Source: DOZZ01 sp963792655 (lineage in GTDB: Bacteria; Acidobacteriota; Terriglobia; Bryobacterales; Bryobacteraceae). Taken from it: a stretch of 64,000 nucleotides of DNA. A program made the position numbers and the translations under genes. Positions 33,891 through 43,207 of this stretch are shown here, piece by piece; positions within the stretch are counted from its first letter, which is position 1, and every line of letters starts with the position of its first letter. A model generated the notes under the pieces. That model was not told the DNA's origin. It searched no databases and saw only the letters and a program-made list of their open reading frames with translations. The stretch is from contig CAWBWU010000011.1 in NCBI GenBank assembly GCA_963792655.1, positions 248,001 to 312,000 of the forward strand, read 5' to 3'.

Positions 33891-35210
33891 CTACGTGAGG
33901 TCGGGAAGCAGGAAACGCCGCGGCGCGCCGAGTGCCTCGGTGACCGCTTCGGCGGCGAGGTAGCCGCTGCGAACCGCGCCTTCCATCGTCGCGGGCCAAC
34001 CCGAACGCGTCCAGTCACCGGCGAGAAATAGATTCGGAATTTCTGTTTTCTGTTCCGGCCGCAGCGCTTCGAGACCGGGCCGCGCGGAGAATGTCGCGCG
34101 CACTTCTTTCACCACGTGCGAACGTTCAAGCCGCGCCTCGCGCACTGCCGGGAAGAACTCCGCGAGTTCGCGAAGAGCAAGCGCTATGACGTCAGCCTTC
34201 GACATCGGCGTTAACGAGCGCGACGCACTCACGACCAACTGCACATAGCGCCCGTCCTGCTTGTTGAACATCCACTGGATGGTGCGGTCGAGCAGCGACG
34301 CATGCGGCAGCGTCGTGATCTGACGATCGAACCAAAGATGAATGCCGGTGATGGGCGAATGCTCAAACGGCGCGGCGTCGAAGGCAAGGCCGGGAATCAC
34401 TTGCGGCACGCGTTCAAAAGGCAGCGCGGAAACATACGCGTCAGCGGAGTATCGGTCACTGCCCGCCAAAACTTGCTCCACGCGGCCGTCGCGCACTTCG
34501 ATGCACTGTACCGGAACGCGATGATGCAGGTGCACGCTGCCGAGCTTCTCCCAAGCCTCCTCGCGGTACAGTTCGCGCAACGGCACATGCGGAATGCCCA
34601 ACTCGTACGAATCGCGGCGCGCCATCATGCCCAGCCAGAACACCTGGAACCCATGCGACGCCGCCATACGATCGAGCTCTTCGTTGATCGCGCTTACCAG
34701 CACCTGGCGCCAGTACCGCTCGATGGCGGCAGGCGTCTGCCTTTTTTGCTGCAGCCACTCGAGCATGCTGATGCTATCGAGATCGGTGCGATGGCGTTCG
34801 CTTTTGAGCGCCAGCATGCCACGCGCAATTGCCACCTTGTCGGCAAGACTGAAACATTGCATGCGCGGAAACGAAAGGCTGAACTGCAACGGCGCGGGCA
34901 GCGGACTCGCGCTCATCGTAGACATGCGGCCACCGGGCTCGATGAAGTAAATGTCGCGATAGAACTGAACGTCGTTGCGAACCCCAAGCCGCTCGTAGAA
35001 GTCGAGCAGGTTCACGCAGCAGCGCAGCAGCACGTGCTGGCAGTTGTCGATCAGTTCCCCGGAGTCATCACCGGCGACGGGCCATGACGTAGCGCGGCCC
35101 CCGAAGAACGGCCGCGACTCGAGCACGTCAACCTGATAACCTTCGCCGCCCAGAGCAGCCGCACACGCCAGGCCCGCAAGCCCGCCGCCTGCAATCAAAA
35201 CTTTCGGCAA
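33891..35210 (-). CDS. hpnE: Hydroxysqualene dehydroxylase HpnE
   Basis: FAD amine-oxidase-fold enzyme of squalene synthesis for hopanoids. The 439-residue protein begins with the dinucleotide motif AGGGLAGLACAAALG, has LIDNCQHVLLRCCVNLLDFYERLG, characteristic of HpnE, and ends FLAGDWTRSGWPATMEGAVRSGYLAAEAV. hpnC, hpnD and shc are not in the window. The start codon is TTG, with GGAAG directly before it. Confidence 0.88.
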   Translation of the reverse strand: MPKVLIAGGGLAGLACAAALGGEGYQVDVLESRPFFGGRATSWPVAGDDSGELIDNCQHVLLRCCVNLLDFYERLGVRNDVQFYRDIYFIEPGGRMSTMSASPLPAPLQFSLSFPRMQCFSLADKVAIARGMLALKSERHRTDLDSISMLEWLQQKRQTPAAIERYWRQVLVSAINEELDRMAASHGFQVFWLGMMARRDSYELGIPHVPLRELYREEAWEKLGSVHLHHRVPVQCIEVRDGRVEQVLAGSDRYSADAYVSALPFERVPQVIPGLAFDAAPFEHSPITGIHLWFDRQITTLPHASLLDRTIQWMFNKQDGRYVQLVVSASRSLTPMSKADVIALALRELAEFFPAVREARLERSHVVKEVRATFSARPGLEALRPEQKTEIPNLFLAGDWTRSGWPATMEGAVRSGYLAAEAVTEALGAPRRFLLPDLT

Positions 35211-35228
35211 CTTCCAGTATCCCGCGCT

Positions 35229-37346
35229 CTACTGCAGCGTGTACGTATCGGCCTCTTTGCCCTGCAGATACTTGTCGAACCAGCCGACGATGTGGTCCAG
35301 CCGCTCCACGCGATGCACGGGCTTACCGGAACGGGAAAGCTCATGCGACTCACCGGGAAAGCGCACCATCACCACCGGCTTTTTCAGATACTTGAGCGCG
35401 CGAAACATCTGTTCGCCGCCGTTCGCCGGAGGCGTTCGCAAATCGGACTCGCCTTCAATCAACATCAGCGGCGTCTTGATGTTCTGAACATAGGTGATCG
35501 GCGAATGCTCTTTGAAGTCGGCTTCGTGCTCCCACGGCGCGCCGCGAAACCAGGTAGGCACCACGATGTCCGCGTCGTACCACCAGCCGGTCCAGTCAGC
35601 AATCGAACGCTGTGAAACTGCGGCTTTGAAACGATCGGTATGGCCAATGGCCCAGTTGGTAAGCACACCACCGCCACTGCCGCCCGTAACACCCATGCGG
35701 TCGGGATCTACCCACCCAAGACGGATCACTTCATCGACGCCGGCCATCAGATCTTTGAAATCGTCGCCCGGGTATTTGTACTGGATGATGTTGCCGAAGT
35801 CCTGCCCGTACATCGTGCTGCCACGCGGATTCGGGTAGAGCACGATATAGCCTTTGGCCGCCATCCACTGGAATTCGTGATCGAAAACATAACCGTAAGC
35901 GGCATGCGGACCGCCGTGGATATTGAGGATCAACGGATACTTCTTACCGGCTTCGAAGTTTGGCGGACGCTGCACCCACGCCTGAATGCGCCGGCCGTCG
36001 AAGCTTTTGTACCAGATCATTTCGGGCTCCGTAAGTTGAATTTGCGAAAACAACTCAGAGTTGATGTGTGTGATCTGCTGCAACTCGCGCGTTTTCGGAT
36101 TCAGGCTATACAGGTCGCCAATGTTGGTAGGGCTGGAAACAATGGCTGCCGCGTGGTGTCCGTCGGCGCTTGCGCTGTAGTAAGTCACGGCGAAGTTGCC
36201 GTCGGTGAGCGGCGAAACCTTTCCACTCTCGGCATCGACGCGCTTCAAATTCGCGCGGCCTTCTTCGCCTGCGACCACGAAGATGTTCTTTCCATCAGCG
36301 CTCCACCATGGCTTGGGACGGCCCGCGCCGCGAGGTGCACCCTGATCGCCGCCGGGCACCGCGCCGATGTCGAAATCGTAGTGGACCGTTAGGTTGCGCG
36401 GGGTCGCGCCGGGTTCGAGCGAGGTGACAAACAGATCGGGCTGGCTGTACGAGCGCGCAAGTTTGTCGTCACCGGCATTCAGTTCAGCGACAAAGGCCAT
36501 CTGCCGGCCATTCGGGCTGAGAGCAAGGTTTGCAATGTTACCTTCGATGCTGGCGATGCGCGTGGTCTCGCCGCCGCGTGAACTGATGGCGAATATTTCG
36601 TCGTGCGGCGGCAGGTATTCCGGATCTTTTACACGATCGGACGTGAAGTAAATCGTTGCGCCATCACGCGACCATGTCGCGCTCTCTTCGTCGAATGCAC
36701 CGCTGGTAAGCTGACGCGCCTTTGCAGGCGGCGTGCTCCAGGCGGCCGTCACATCGACTACCCAGATGTGTGCCGGCCGATCTGCATCGCGATACCCGGC
36801 GCCATTCATCCGGTAACGCGCGCCGCTGATCACTCGGACGTCGCTCTCTTCCTCGCCCGCCTTTTTCTTTTCGAAGTCTTTGGTGAGCGTGGTGGACGAG
36901 AACGCGATGGTGCGGCCGTCAGGCGACCACACCGGATCGCTTGCGCCCTTCGGCATATCCGTCAGCGCCCGCGCTTCGCCGCCTTGCATGGAGAGCACGT
37001 AGATCTGCGAGGGTTGCGGTTTGCCTTCTTTTTCGATGGAACGCGAGAACGCTACCATGCTGCCATCGGGAGACCAGCGGGCACCGCTGTCCTGCACGCC
37101 CGACGTGAGCGGTCGCGCTTCGCCACCGGTTACCGGAAGTATCCAAAGCCCCGTCTCGTAGCTATCGTGTTTCGCTGTGGCTTTTACCAGCGTGTAGATG
37201 ACGCGGGAACCGTCGGGGGAAATCTGCGCGTCTGCAATCCAGCGGAATGCGTAAATGTCGGTGTCGCGAAGGAGGCGCTTGGAATCGGCGGCCTGGCTCC
37301 AGCACGCAATGACAAAGAGCAGAAAGAAGCGCGAGGCGTTTCGCAT
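35229..37346 (-). CDS. Secreted S9-family prolyl oligopeptidase/acylaminoacyl peptidase
   Basis: Exported serine peptidase of 705 residues. A signal peptide (FFLLFVIACWSQA) is followed by a TolB-like WD40 propeller (repeats such as SPDGSMVAFSR, SPDGRTIAFSS, SPNGRQMAFVA) and a C-terminal alpha/beta hydrolase domain. The nucleophile Ser is in GVTGGSGGG, Asp in EGESDLRTPP and His in PGESHELSR. It would degrade peptides in the periplasm or outside. TAGTGT lies exactly 6 nt before the ATG and there is no clear Shine-Dalgarno. Confidence 0.92.
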   Translation of the reverse strand: MRNASRFFLLFVIACWSQAADSKRLLRDTDIYAFRWIADAQISPDGSRVIYTLVKATAKHDSYETGLWILPVTGGEARPLTSGVQDSGARWSPDGSMVAFSRSIEKEGKPQPSQIYVLSMQGGEARALTDMPKGASDPVWSPDGRTIAFSSTTLTKDFEKKKAGEEESDVRVISGARYRMNGAGYRDADRPAHIWVVDVTAAWSTPPAKARQLTSGAFDEESATWSRDGATIYFTSDRVKDPEYLPPHDEIFAISSRGGETTRIASIEGNIANLALSPNGRQMAFVAELNAGDDKLARSYSQPDLFVTSLEPGATPRNLTVHYDFDIGAVPGGDQGAPRGAGRPKPWWSADGKNIFVVAGEEGRANLKRVDAESGKVSPLTDGNFAVTYYSASADGHHAAAIVSSPTNIGDLYSLNPKTRELQQITHINSELFSQIQLTEPEMIWYKSFDGRRIQAWVQRPPNFEAGKKYPLILNIHGGPHAAYGYVFDHEFQWMAAKGYIVLYPNPRGSTMYGQDFGNIIQYKYPGDDFKDLMAGVDEVIRLGWVDPDRMGVTGGSGGGVLTNWAIGHTDRFKAAVSQRSIADWTGWWYDADIVVPTWFRGAPWEHEADFKEHSPITYVQNIKTPLMLIEGESDLRTPPANGGEQMFRALKYLKKPVVMVRFPGESHELSRSGKPVHRVERLDHIVGWFDKYLQGKEADTYTLQ

Positions 37347-37352
37347 GAGGTC

Positions 37353-37358
37353 ACACTA
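37353..37358 (-). promoter_or_regulatory. TAGTGT hexamer placed for leaderless S9 peptidase gene
   Basis: TAGTGT (transcript sense) ends 6 nt before the ATG at 37346. The same hexamer at the same spacing precedes the VOC gene at 33446. Confidence 0.45.
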
Positions 37359-37393
37359 GCACGCGACCCCGCGCAACGCCTCGCCGTCGGATG

Positions 37394-38572
37394 CTAGCTG
37401 GCGGGCGTGCTGGCGGTCTGCGTTTCAGGCGCAGGATATCGATAAACAGCGGCCACCGGCACGCCATTCGGCATGTGTTCGGCGCTGAGCACCGCGACCG
37501 ATCCGCCGTGGCGCAGTGTTTCCAGAACCGCGTCGTTCAGAAGATCGTGCGGACGATCAAGATCGTCGGTGTGGCGTTTCACTTTGAAGCGTGTCTCATC
37601 GAACGCGCCCGTGTACTCTGCGTTGGGCTGCAGGAAGAGATGCGACACGCGGCCTTCGTACGCGGCCTTCACAATGTCTTGCGAATGAACCGAACCGTGG
37701 CCGGTTCCGACAAGCTTGTCGAAGTCGCCCATCGCGCTCACCACGGCATCGGAGGGGCGCTGACGCAGACACTCCAGCGCACGGCGATGCATCTCGCCGC
37801 CCTTCAATCCGTCAGGCGCGCCCTGAACGCCGGGCTCAACCAGGTGGGCGTAGGTGTTGACGCGTTTGTAGTCGGCCAGTTCTTTCTCGACGGACACCGG
37901 AACCAGCGGAGCGTCCGTGTCTTTCAGAACTTCACAAACGGCGCGATTCAACAGAGTGAAGTAGTGCTCGATGTAGTCGTTGTGATCGTGCGCATCGGCG
38001 CCGGTGCCGGATATAACGCCCCTCATCGATCCCGTCGACGGTCCGCCCTTTGCCATGCTCTCGAGCGTGTGATCGGGCTTGCGCGTCTGCATGTACTCGT
38101 CAAGGTTCAGCGGCGTGCCGGCCGGGAGTGGAACCTCTTCAGAAGTACTGTTGGTGCAGCGCAACAAACGGGGATGCCGCTGGCTGAGAGCCAGGATATA
38201 AAACTCGCGGCTCTGATCCTGCAAGGCAAGCAACGGCCGTAATTGGAAACCTTCGCTGACGTTGAACGAAGAAGGGATTTCTTCCGAAGCCGCGAACTGT
38301 TCGAGTATGCCATCGGCACTGAACAGCACCAGGCTCCTGGCGCCTTGAGGGGGCCGAAGGTCAGCTTCCTCGATGGCCTTCAACAGATGACCGGCATCGG
38401 AATAGCCGTTCTTCAACTCGCGCGCTGCGCTTTGCAGGGCAAGCTTTTTGTTGCGTTCGAAATCTTCGCCGTTGCCACATTGCACGACGATCGTGATGCA
38501 AGGCCCTTTCGCCGCCGCCAGTCTGCGCAGCAAGTCTCCGTTCGTCTGGGCTTGAGTTGTTGTCGGTACCAT
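37394..38572 (-). CDS. Bacterial archaeo-eukaryotic release-factor-like (baeRF) protein
   Basis: A 392-residue cytoplasmic protein. The middle (LLALQDQSREFYILALSQRHPRLLR) and C-terminal half (RYFTLLNRAVCEVL-like segment at EHYFTLLNRAVCEVL, DAPLVPVSVEKELADYKRVN) follow the eRF1 domain 2/3-like layout of the baeRF families, closest in my judgement to baeRF family 3. A GTGHGS segment is present rather than the GGQ of true release factors. Role is unknown; ribosome-associated quality control has been proposed for relatives. ATG at 38572 is preferred to 38602. Confidence 0.72.
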   Translation of the reverse strand: MVPTTTQAQTNGDLLRRLAAAKGPCITIVVQCGNGEDFERNKKLALQSAARELKNGYSDAGHLLKAIEEADLRPPQGARSLVLFSADGILEQFAASEEIPSSFNVSEGFQLRPLLALQDQSREFYILALSQRHPRLLRCTNSTSEEVPLPAGTPLNLDEYMQTRKPDHTLESMAKGGPSTGSMRGVISGTGADAHDHNDYIEHYFTLLNRAVCEVLKDTDAPLVPVSVEKELADYKRVNTYAHLVEPGVQGAPDGLKGGEMHRRALECLRQRPSDAVVSAMGDFDKLVGTGHGSVHSQDIVKAAYEGRVSHLFLQPNAEYTGAFDETRFKVKRHTDDLDRPHDLLNDAVLETLRHGGSVAVLSAEHMPNGVPVAAVYRYPAPETQTASTPAS

Positions 38573-38617
38573 GCCGATGTACCCTGCAATTCGAATGCAC
38601 AACCTGTAAGTTGTAGA

Positions 38618-39346
38618 TCAACCTGCATCGAAGCGCCGGAAACGGAACACACGGTCCTGAAACGGCCTGCGATTCCCGCCGGGCTGCGCATCGCTGAACT
38701 CGATGATTTCCTCATCCGCGATGGCATATACCCGATCTCCAGGAAGCGCGTTCACGCGCGCCATCCCTGTAAATCTTCCAAAGGCTGGAAGAATTGCAAG
38801 GTTGGGCTGCACATGGAAGCACGGCAGCGTCTCGCGGGAACCCCCAACGCCGTGCAGTTTCACCGCAGGATGCAAGTGCCCGGCGAGCGAGTAGCCGCCC
38901 TCCGAAGTGCCCGGGTAATGCCGGTAAACGAACGGTGCATCCGCAAACGGAGCGTCCACACAGTGGATCGAAAACTCCTCGGGTGGATCTCCGGCGGCAC
39001 GGTCGTGATTGCCGCGAACCAGCAGTACGTCAAGAGAAGCGTGCCGCGCGCGCCATTCACGGATAGCAGCGAACGTAGCTTGCGAGCGGCCGTCGCGCGC
39101 ATGAATCACATCGCCTAAAATCACCAGCCGTTGCGCACGTGTGCGTTCGAGAACTTCTGTCAGGCGCGCAAGATCGCCCTGCGTCGTACCACCCGGCACC
39201 GGCACGGAGTTGGCGCGCATGGTGGCGGCTTTGCCCCAATGGGTATCGGTAATCAGCAGGGTTTGGCGCGCGCTCCAGAAAATCGCACGCTCCGGCAGCA
39301 GGCACACACGCTCACCCGCCAGTTCAATTTCAAAATCGGGAGCCAA
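38618..39346 (-). CDS. pdeM: Ligase-associated DNA damage response endonuclease PdeM
   Basis: Calcineurin-like metallophosphoesterase of 242 residues. Metal motifs are ITDTHWGKAATMR, VILGDVIHAR, LLVRGNHDR and AGHLHPAV, and DTHWGKA is diagnostic of PdeM. In other bacteria PdeM is encoded with a DEXH helicase, an exonuclease and an ATP-dependent DNA ligase for repair. Here only the helicase is next to it, 3 bp upstream. The TTG start directly follows the helicase stop. Confidence 0.9.
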   Translation of the reverse strand: MAPDFEIELAGERVCLLPERAIFWSARQTLLITDTHWGKAATMRANSVPVPGGTTQGDLARLTEVLERTRAQRLVILGDVIHARDGRSQATFAAIREWRARHASLDVLLVRGNHDRAAGDPPEEFSIHCVDAPFADAPFVYRHYPGTSEGGYSLAGHLHPAVKLHGVGGSRETLPCFHVQPNLAILPAFGRFTGMARVNALPGDRVYAIADEEIIEFSDAQPGGNRRPFQDRVFRFRRFDAG

Positions 39347-39349
39347 GAC

Positions 39350-40354
39350 TTAGCGTGCCATGCGCATGCGCCGCACGCGATCCGCAAGTTTTTCGGAGCT
39401 TACGCGGTTGCGCGTACGATCGACCAGCAATGGGAACGATAGCGGCGATGGGCGATCCAGATCGCGCACCAGAATGCGGCTGCGGGAGAGACGCTCGAGC
39501 GTTGCACCGAGCCGGCTGCGCTCCAATTGGCGTTCCAGAACTTCGCGGTGCGCCTGGTCCACCAACAGATTTTCACGGTCGTATTTCATGAACACATCGA
39601 ACAGCAATCCGCTCGATGCCTGGATCTGCCTCACGCTCTTATTTTGCCCGGGATAGCCGGTAAACGTCAGCCCGGCGACGCGTGCAATCTCCCGAAATTG
39701 ACGGCGCGCCATCTCCGCTGCATTCAGACTTTCCGGAATGTGCTCGGCGAGGTTGGATGTCGAAAACAAACCCGCGGCAATTGCTTCCTCGATGGGCGCA
39801 ACTTCGGGGGCCAGCAGTTCAAAGCCGTAGTCGTTCATCGACATCGAAAATGTGATTGGTCTTTGTTTCGCGATGCGCCACGCGAGCAGCGCCGAAAGAC
39901 CCTCGTGAACCAGCCGCCCTTCAAATGGATAGAAGAAAAGATGCTGGCCTTCACTCGTGGCGACACGCTCGATCAGGAATTCGTCGATGCCTGGGATGGT
40001 TGAGATCTCCATCTGCGTGTCGAGCACCGGCCGCACCGACTGCATCTCAGGACCCTCAAAGATGCCTTGACGCGCCTGTTCCAAGCGCACGCGCACCGCG
40101 TCGGCGAGTTCGCTCGAAAGCGGCATGCGTGCGCCGTCCCAGCGCGGGATGATTCCTTCGGAGCCTTTGGTCTTGCGCACCCACGCCGTCATTTCTCGGA
40201 CGCGCACGAATTCCAGCGTCTTGCCCGCGAACACAAAGTGATCGCCCGGACGCATGCGGGCGATAAAGTTTTCCTCCACGCTGCCAAGACGTCCCCCAGT
40301 CAAATAACGAACGTCCATCGCCGAATCGCTGACGATAGTGCCGATCGAAAGCAA
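39350..40354 (-). CDS. Lhr-like DEXH helicase, C-terminal half (separated by a frameshift)
   Basis: A 334-residue frame that continues the helicase encoded at 40377-41795. It starts inside the conserved sequence (ARRHLLSIGTIVSD, then YLTGGRLGSVEENFIARMRPGD) and ends with the C-terminal domain of ligase-associated helicases. It has no ribosome site. Skipping one T at 40379-40380 joins the halves as [14 protein letters not shown], giving a normal ~814-residue protein. Confidence 0.85.
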   Translation of the reverse strand: MLSIGTIVSDSAMDVRYLTGGRLGSVEENFIARMRPGDHFVFAGKTLEFVRVREMTAWVRKTKGSEGIIPRWDGARMPLSSELADAVRVRLEQARQGIFEGPEMQSVRPVLDTQMEISTIPGIDEFLIERVATSEGQHLFFYPFEGRLVHEGLSALLAWRIAKQRPITFSMSMNDYGFELLAPEVAPIEEAIAAGLFSTSNLAEHIPESLNAAEMARRQFREIARVAGLTFTGYPGQNKSVRQIQASSGLLFDVFMKYDRENLLVDQAHREVLERQLERSRLGATLERLSRSRILVRDLDRPSPLSFPLLVDRTRNRVSSEKLADRVRRMRMAR

Positions 40355-40376
40355 GTGGCGTCGGGCAATGCGCCGA

Positions 40377-41795
40377 TCAATCTACGGTGTACTTGCTCTC
40401 TTCACGAACAACGCGTTGAAACTCCGGGTACGCACCCAGCGCTTCCCCGCCTCGCGTCACGAAATCCAGCACCCAATTCCATTCGGCGTCGGTCAGTTCG
40501 CGATAGGCATGCGTGGAACAGACTTCTGCTTTCAACTCGTCCGCGTCGAAACCTTCGCCGAGAGCAACGCTGATGAGGTGCTGCGAAAGCAGATCGAGCG
40601 GGCGCTCGACGGGGAAGCGGCTCTCGATCGAACCGGCCAGAACGGCATCACGCGCGGCCGCAACCTCTACCAGTTCGAATGCGTGAGTGGGCACGCAGGT
40701 GATGCGGCTGATCGCTCCCGGTTGGTGACCGCTGCGGCCTGCACGCTGCAGCAGACGCGCCACGCCTTTGGGACTGCCGATCTGCAGAACACGATCGACG
40801 GGCGTGAAATCAACACCAAGGTCCAGGCTCGATGTGCAGACAACACAACGCAGGTCGCCGCTGCGCAGTCCGTCTTCAACGAAGTCGCGCGTCTTGCGAT
40901 CAAGCGATCCATGATGCAGCGCAATCTGACCGGCCCAATCCGGCCGCGCTTCGAGAATCGCCTGATACCAGATCTCGGTTTGCGATCGCGTGTTGGTGAA
41001 GACCAGGCAAGTCTTGCCTTCTTCGATGGCAACAAGCACTTGCGGAAGCATGTTGACGCCCAGGTGACCGGCCCACGGGAAGCGCTCCATCTGCTCCGGC
41101 AGCAATGAATCGATCACCACGCCTTTCGGCACATGGCCCTGCACAAGCCTTGTGCCCGGGCGGCCAATCAACGCTTCCGCGGCAGTGCCTAAGTTGCCAA
41201 GAGTCGCGGAAAGGCCCCAGATGCGCAAGTTCGGATGCCAGTGCCGCAAGCGCGCGAGCAACAGCTCCGTATGCACGCCACGCTTAGTGCCCAGCAGTTC
41301 ATGCCACTCATCGACAATGACGAGTTCGAGATCGCGAAAGCGCTCGCGTGCGTTCTCACGCGCGAAGAACAACGCGAGGCTCTCGGGCGTGGTGACCAGC
41401 GCGGTCGGCAGCTTCTTTTTCTGACGCTCTCGAGTGGAGGCTTTGGTGTCCCCTGTCCGTGATTCGACCGTCCAGGGAATCTCCATCTCGATCAGCGGAG
41501 TGCGCAGCGCCTTCTCGGTATCGGCGACCAATGCGCGCAGCGGAGTGATCCAAAGCACGCGCAGCGGTGGGTTGATCTCGCCGTCGCCATCCATCCAGGC
41601 CATCACCGGCCCCAGCCAAGCCGCGTAAGTTTTGCCGGTGCCGGTCGCGGCGTGAATCATGCCGCTCTCGCCATTGCGGTAAGCAGCCCAGACCTCTTGC
41701 TGAAAAGGAAACGGCGCCCAACCGCGCGAGGCAAACCACTGCTGCACGCGGTCCGCACCGCTCGGCACTGCGGATGAAGCCTTACGACGGGCCAT
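40377..41795 (-). CDS. Lhr-like ligase-associated DEXH helicase, N-terminal half
   Basis: ATP-dependent DNA helicase of the Lhr family. RecA domain 1 has Walker A ([14 protein letters not shown]), motif Ia ([16 protein letters not shown]), TTPESLAL and [10 protein letters not shown]. RecA domain 2 has [38 protein letters not shown] and [11 protein letters not shown]. The frame stops at TGA (40379-40377) because of one extra base; the rest is at 39350-40354. It forms a repair pair with pdeM. A GAAGGT lies upstream of the ATG. Confidence 0.9.
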   Translation of the reverse strand: MARRKASSAVPSGADRVQQWFASRGWAPFPFQQEVWAAYRNGESGMIHAATGTGKTYAAWLGPVMAWMDGDGEINPPLRVLWITPLRALVADTEKALRTPLIEMEIPWTVESRTGDTKASTRERQKKKLPTALVTTPESLALFFARENARERFRDLELVIVDEWHELLGTKRGVHTELLLARLRHWHPNLRIWGLSATLGNLGTAAEALIGRPGTRLVQGHVPKGVVIDSLLPEQMERFPWAGHLGVNMLPQVLVAIEEGKTCLVFTNTRSQTEIWYQAILEARPDWAGQIALHHGSLDRKTRDFVEDGLRSGDLRCVVCTSSLDLGVDFTPVDRVLQIGSPKGVARLLQRAGRSGHQPGAISRITCVPTHAFELVEVAAARDAVLAGSIESRFPVERPLDLLSQHLISVALGEGFDADELKAEVCSTHAYRELTDAEWNWVLDFVTRGGEALGAYPEFQRVVREESKYTVD

Positions 41796-41872
41796 CTACT
41801 AAAGACCTTCTCATACCAACCGTAAGCAGGGTGATTCTTCGGAACAATCGAAAGGTGCGGCGGGCCTCCACA

Positions 41873-43207
41873 ATGTACCCTGTAGCATTGACCGACAGAC
41901 CGCACGCCCCTAAGTTGACGCGACAACTTGGCCTGTTCGACGCCACGATGATCGTGATGGGCGGCATTGTGGGGTCCGGCATCTTCATCAACCCTTACGT
42001 TGTTGCACGGCAAGTTCACACGCCATTCCTGATTGTCGGTGTGTGGTTCCTCGGCGGATTGCTGGCGCTCCTCGGATCGTTTATTTACGCGGAGCTTGCG
42101 TCGTTGCTGCCGGGCACCGGCGGGCAATACGTCTACTTGCGTGAAGCGTTCGGATCGCCACTCGCGTTCATCTACGGCTGGGGCTTGCTTCTGGTGACGG
42201 GCACGGGTGGTGTGGCCGCGGTGGCCATTACGTTTGCACGTTACTTCAAGAGTCTGACCGGCGTCACGTGGCCGGAGCAGATCATCGCCGTAGTCACGCT
42301 CGCCATCCTTACCTTTGTGAACTGCTTCGGCGTACGATCCGGCAGCAATGTACAGAGTGCGCTAATGATTCTGAAGACCATGGCCATCGCGGCGCTCGTG
42401 ATCTTCGGACTCGGCGCGAGCTCGCACATCGCGCCTGCTGGACCCATGATTGGTGAACCAATGTCGCTAACACTGCTCGCCGCAATCGGAGCAGCAATGA
42501 CTCCGGTCGCGTTCGCGTATGGCGGCTGGCAAACGGCAAGCTTTGTGGCAGGGGAGATGAAGAATCCGGCACGAGATCTTTCGCGCGGGCTGCTGCTAGG
42601 TGTCAGCGGCGTCATCGTTCTTTACGTTGCAGTCAATTTTGTCTGCGTACGTGCGCTCGGGCCCGCGGGGCTGGCCGCCACGATGGTTCCGGCGACAACA
42701 GTCATGACCGCAGTCTTAGGCGAAAGTGGCGCGCGCTGGATTGCAATGGGCATTGCCGTGTCGACCGTCGGTTTCTTGAGCCAGAGCATTCTGACTATGC
42801 CGCGCGTTTACTACGCCATGGCTGACGACGGCGTTTTCTTCCGTGCCGTGGCATGGCTGCACCCCACCACGCGCGTGCCGATTGTGGCGATTGTGCTTGA
42901 GGGCGCTGTCGCTGCGTTGATCGCGATCTCGGGCAAGTACGAGCAGATCTTGAACTACGTGGTGTCGGTTGATTTTGTCAGCTTCGGCCTTACTGGCGCC
43001 GCGTTATTGGTGCTTCGCCGCCGCTTGCCGCGCGGCGGTTTTCGCGCGCCAGGTCATCCGTTCACGACGTGTATCTTTGTCGCGGCATGCTTCGCGATCG
43101 TTGTCAGTACGGTGCTGCGCTACCCTCGCAATAGCGCCGTCGGGTACTTACTGCTGCTGGCCGGCGTTCCCGTTTATTTCTTCTGGAGAAAGCGAAAAGC
43201 CGCATGA
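41873..43207 (+). CDS. APC-family amino-acid permease
   Basis: Inner-membrane amino-acid/polyamine transporter of about 444 residues with 12 predicted helices. Helix 1 carries the unwound substrate loop (MIVMGGIVGSGIFINPYVVA), and EMKNPARDLSRGL is the conserved loop after helix 6. ATG at 41873 fits the family; the upstream in-frame ATG at 41774 would overlap the divergent helicase gene. Its stop overlaps the aminotransferase start (ATGA), suggesting uptake linked to amino-acid catabolism. Confidence 0.9.
   Translation: MYPVALTDRPHAPKLTRQLGLFDATMIVMGGIVGSGIFINPYVVARQVHTPFLIVGVWFLGGLLALLGSFIYAELASLLPGTGGQYVYLREAFGSPLAFIYGWGLLLVTGTGGVAAVAITFARYFKSLTGVTWPEQIIAVVTLAILTFVNCFGVRSGSNVQSALMILKTMAIAALVIFGLGASSHIAPAGPMIGEPMSLTLLAAIGAAMTPVAFAYGGWQTASFVAGEMKNPARDLSRGLLLGVSGVIVLYVAVNFVCVRALGPAGLAATMVPATTVMTAVLGESGARWIAMGIAVSTVGFLSQSILTMPRVYYAMADDGVFFRAVAWLHPTTRVPIVAIVLEGAVAALIAISGKYEQILNYVVSVDFVSFGLTGAALLVLRRRLPRGGFRAPGHPFTTCIFVAACFAIVVSTVLRYPRNSAVGYLLLLAGVPVYFFWRKRKAA

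Noticed and set aside
36603..37397. 264-codon plus-strand frame opposite the S9 peptidase
   Set aside because: Shadow of the propeller region; Arg-rich and without recognisable domain.
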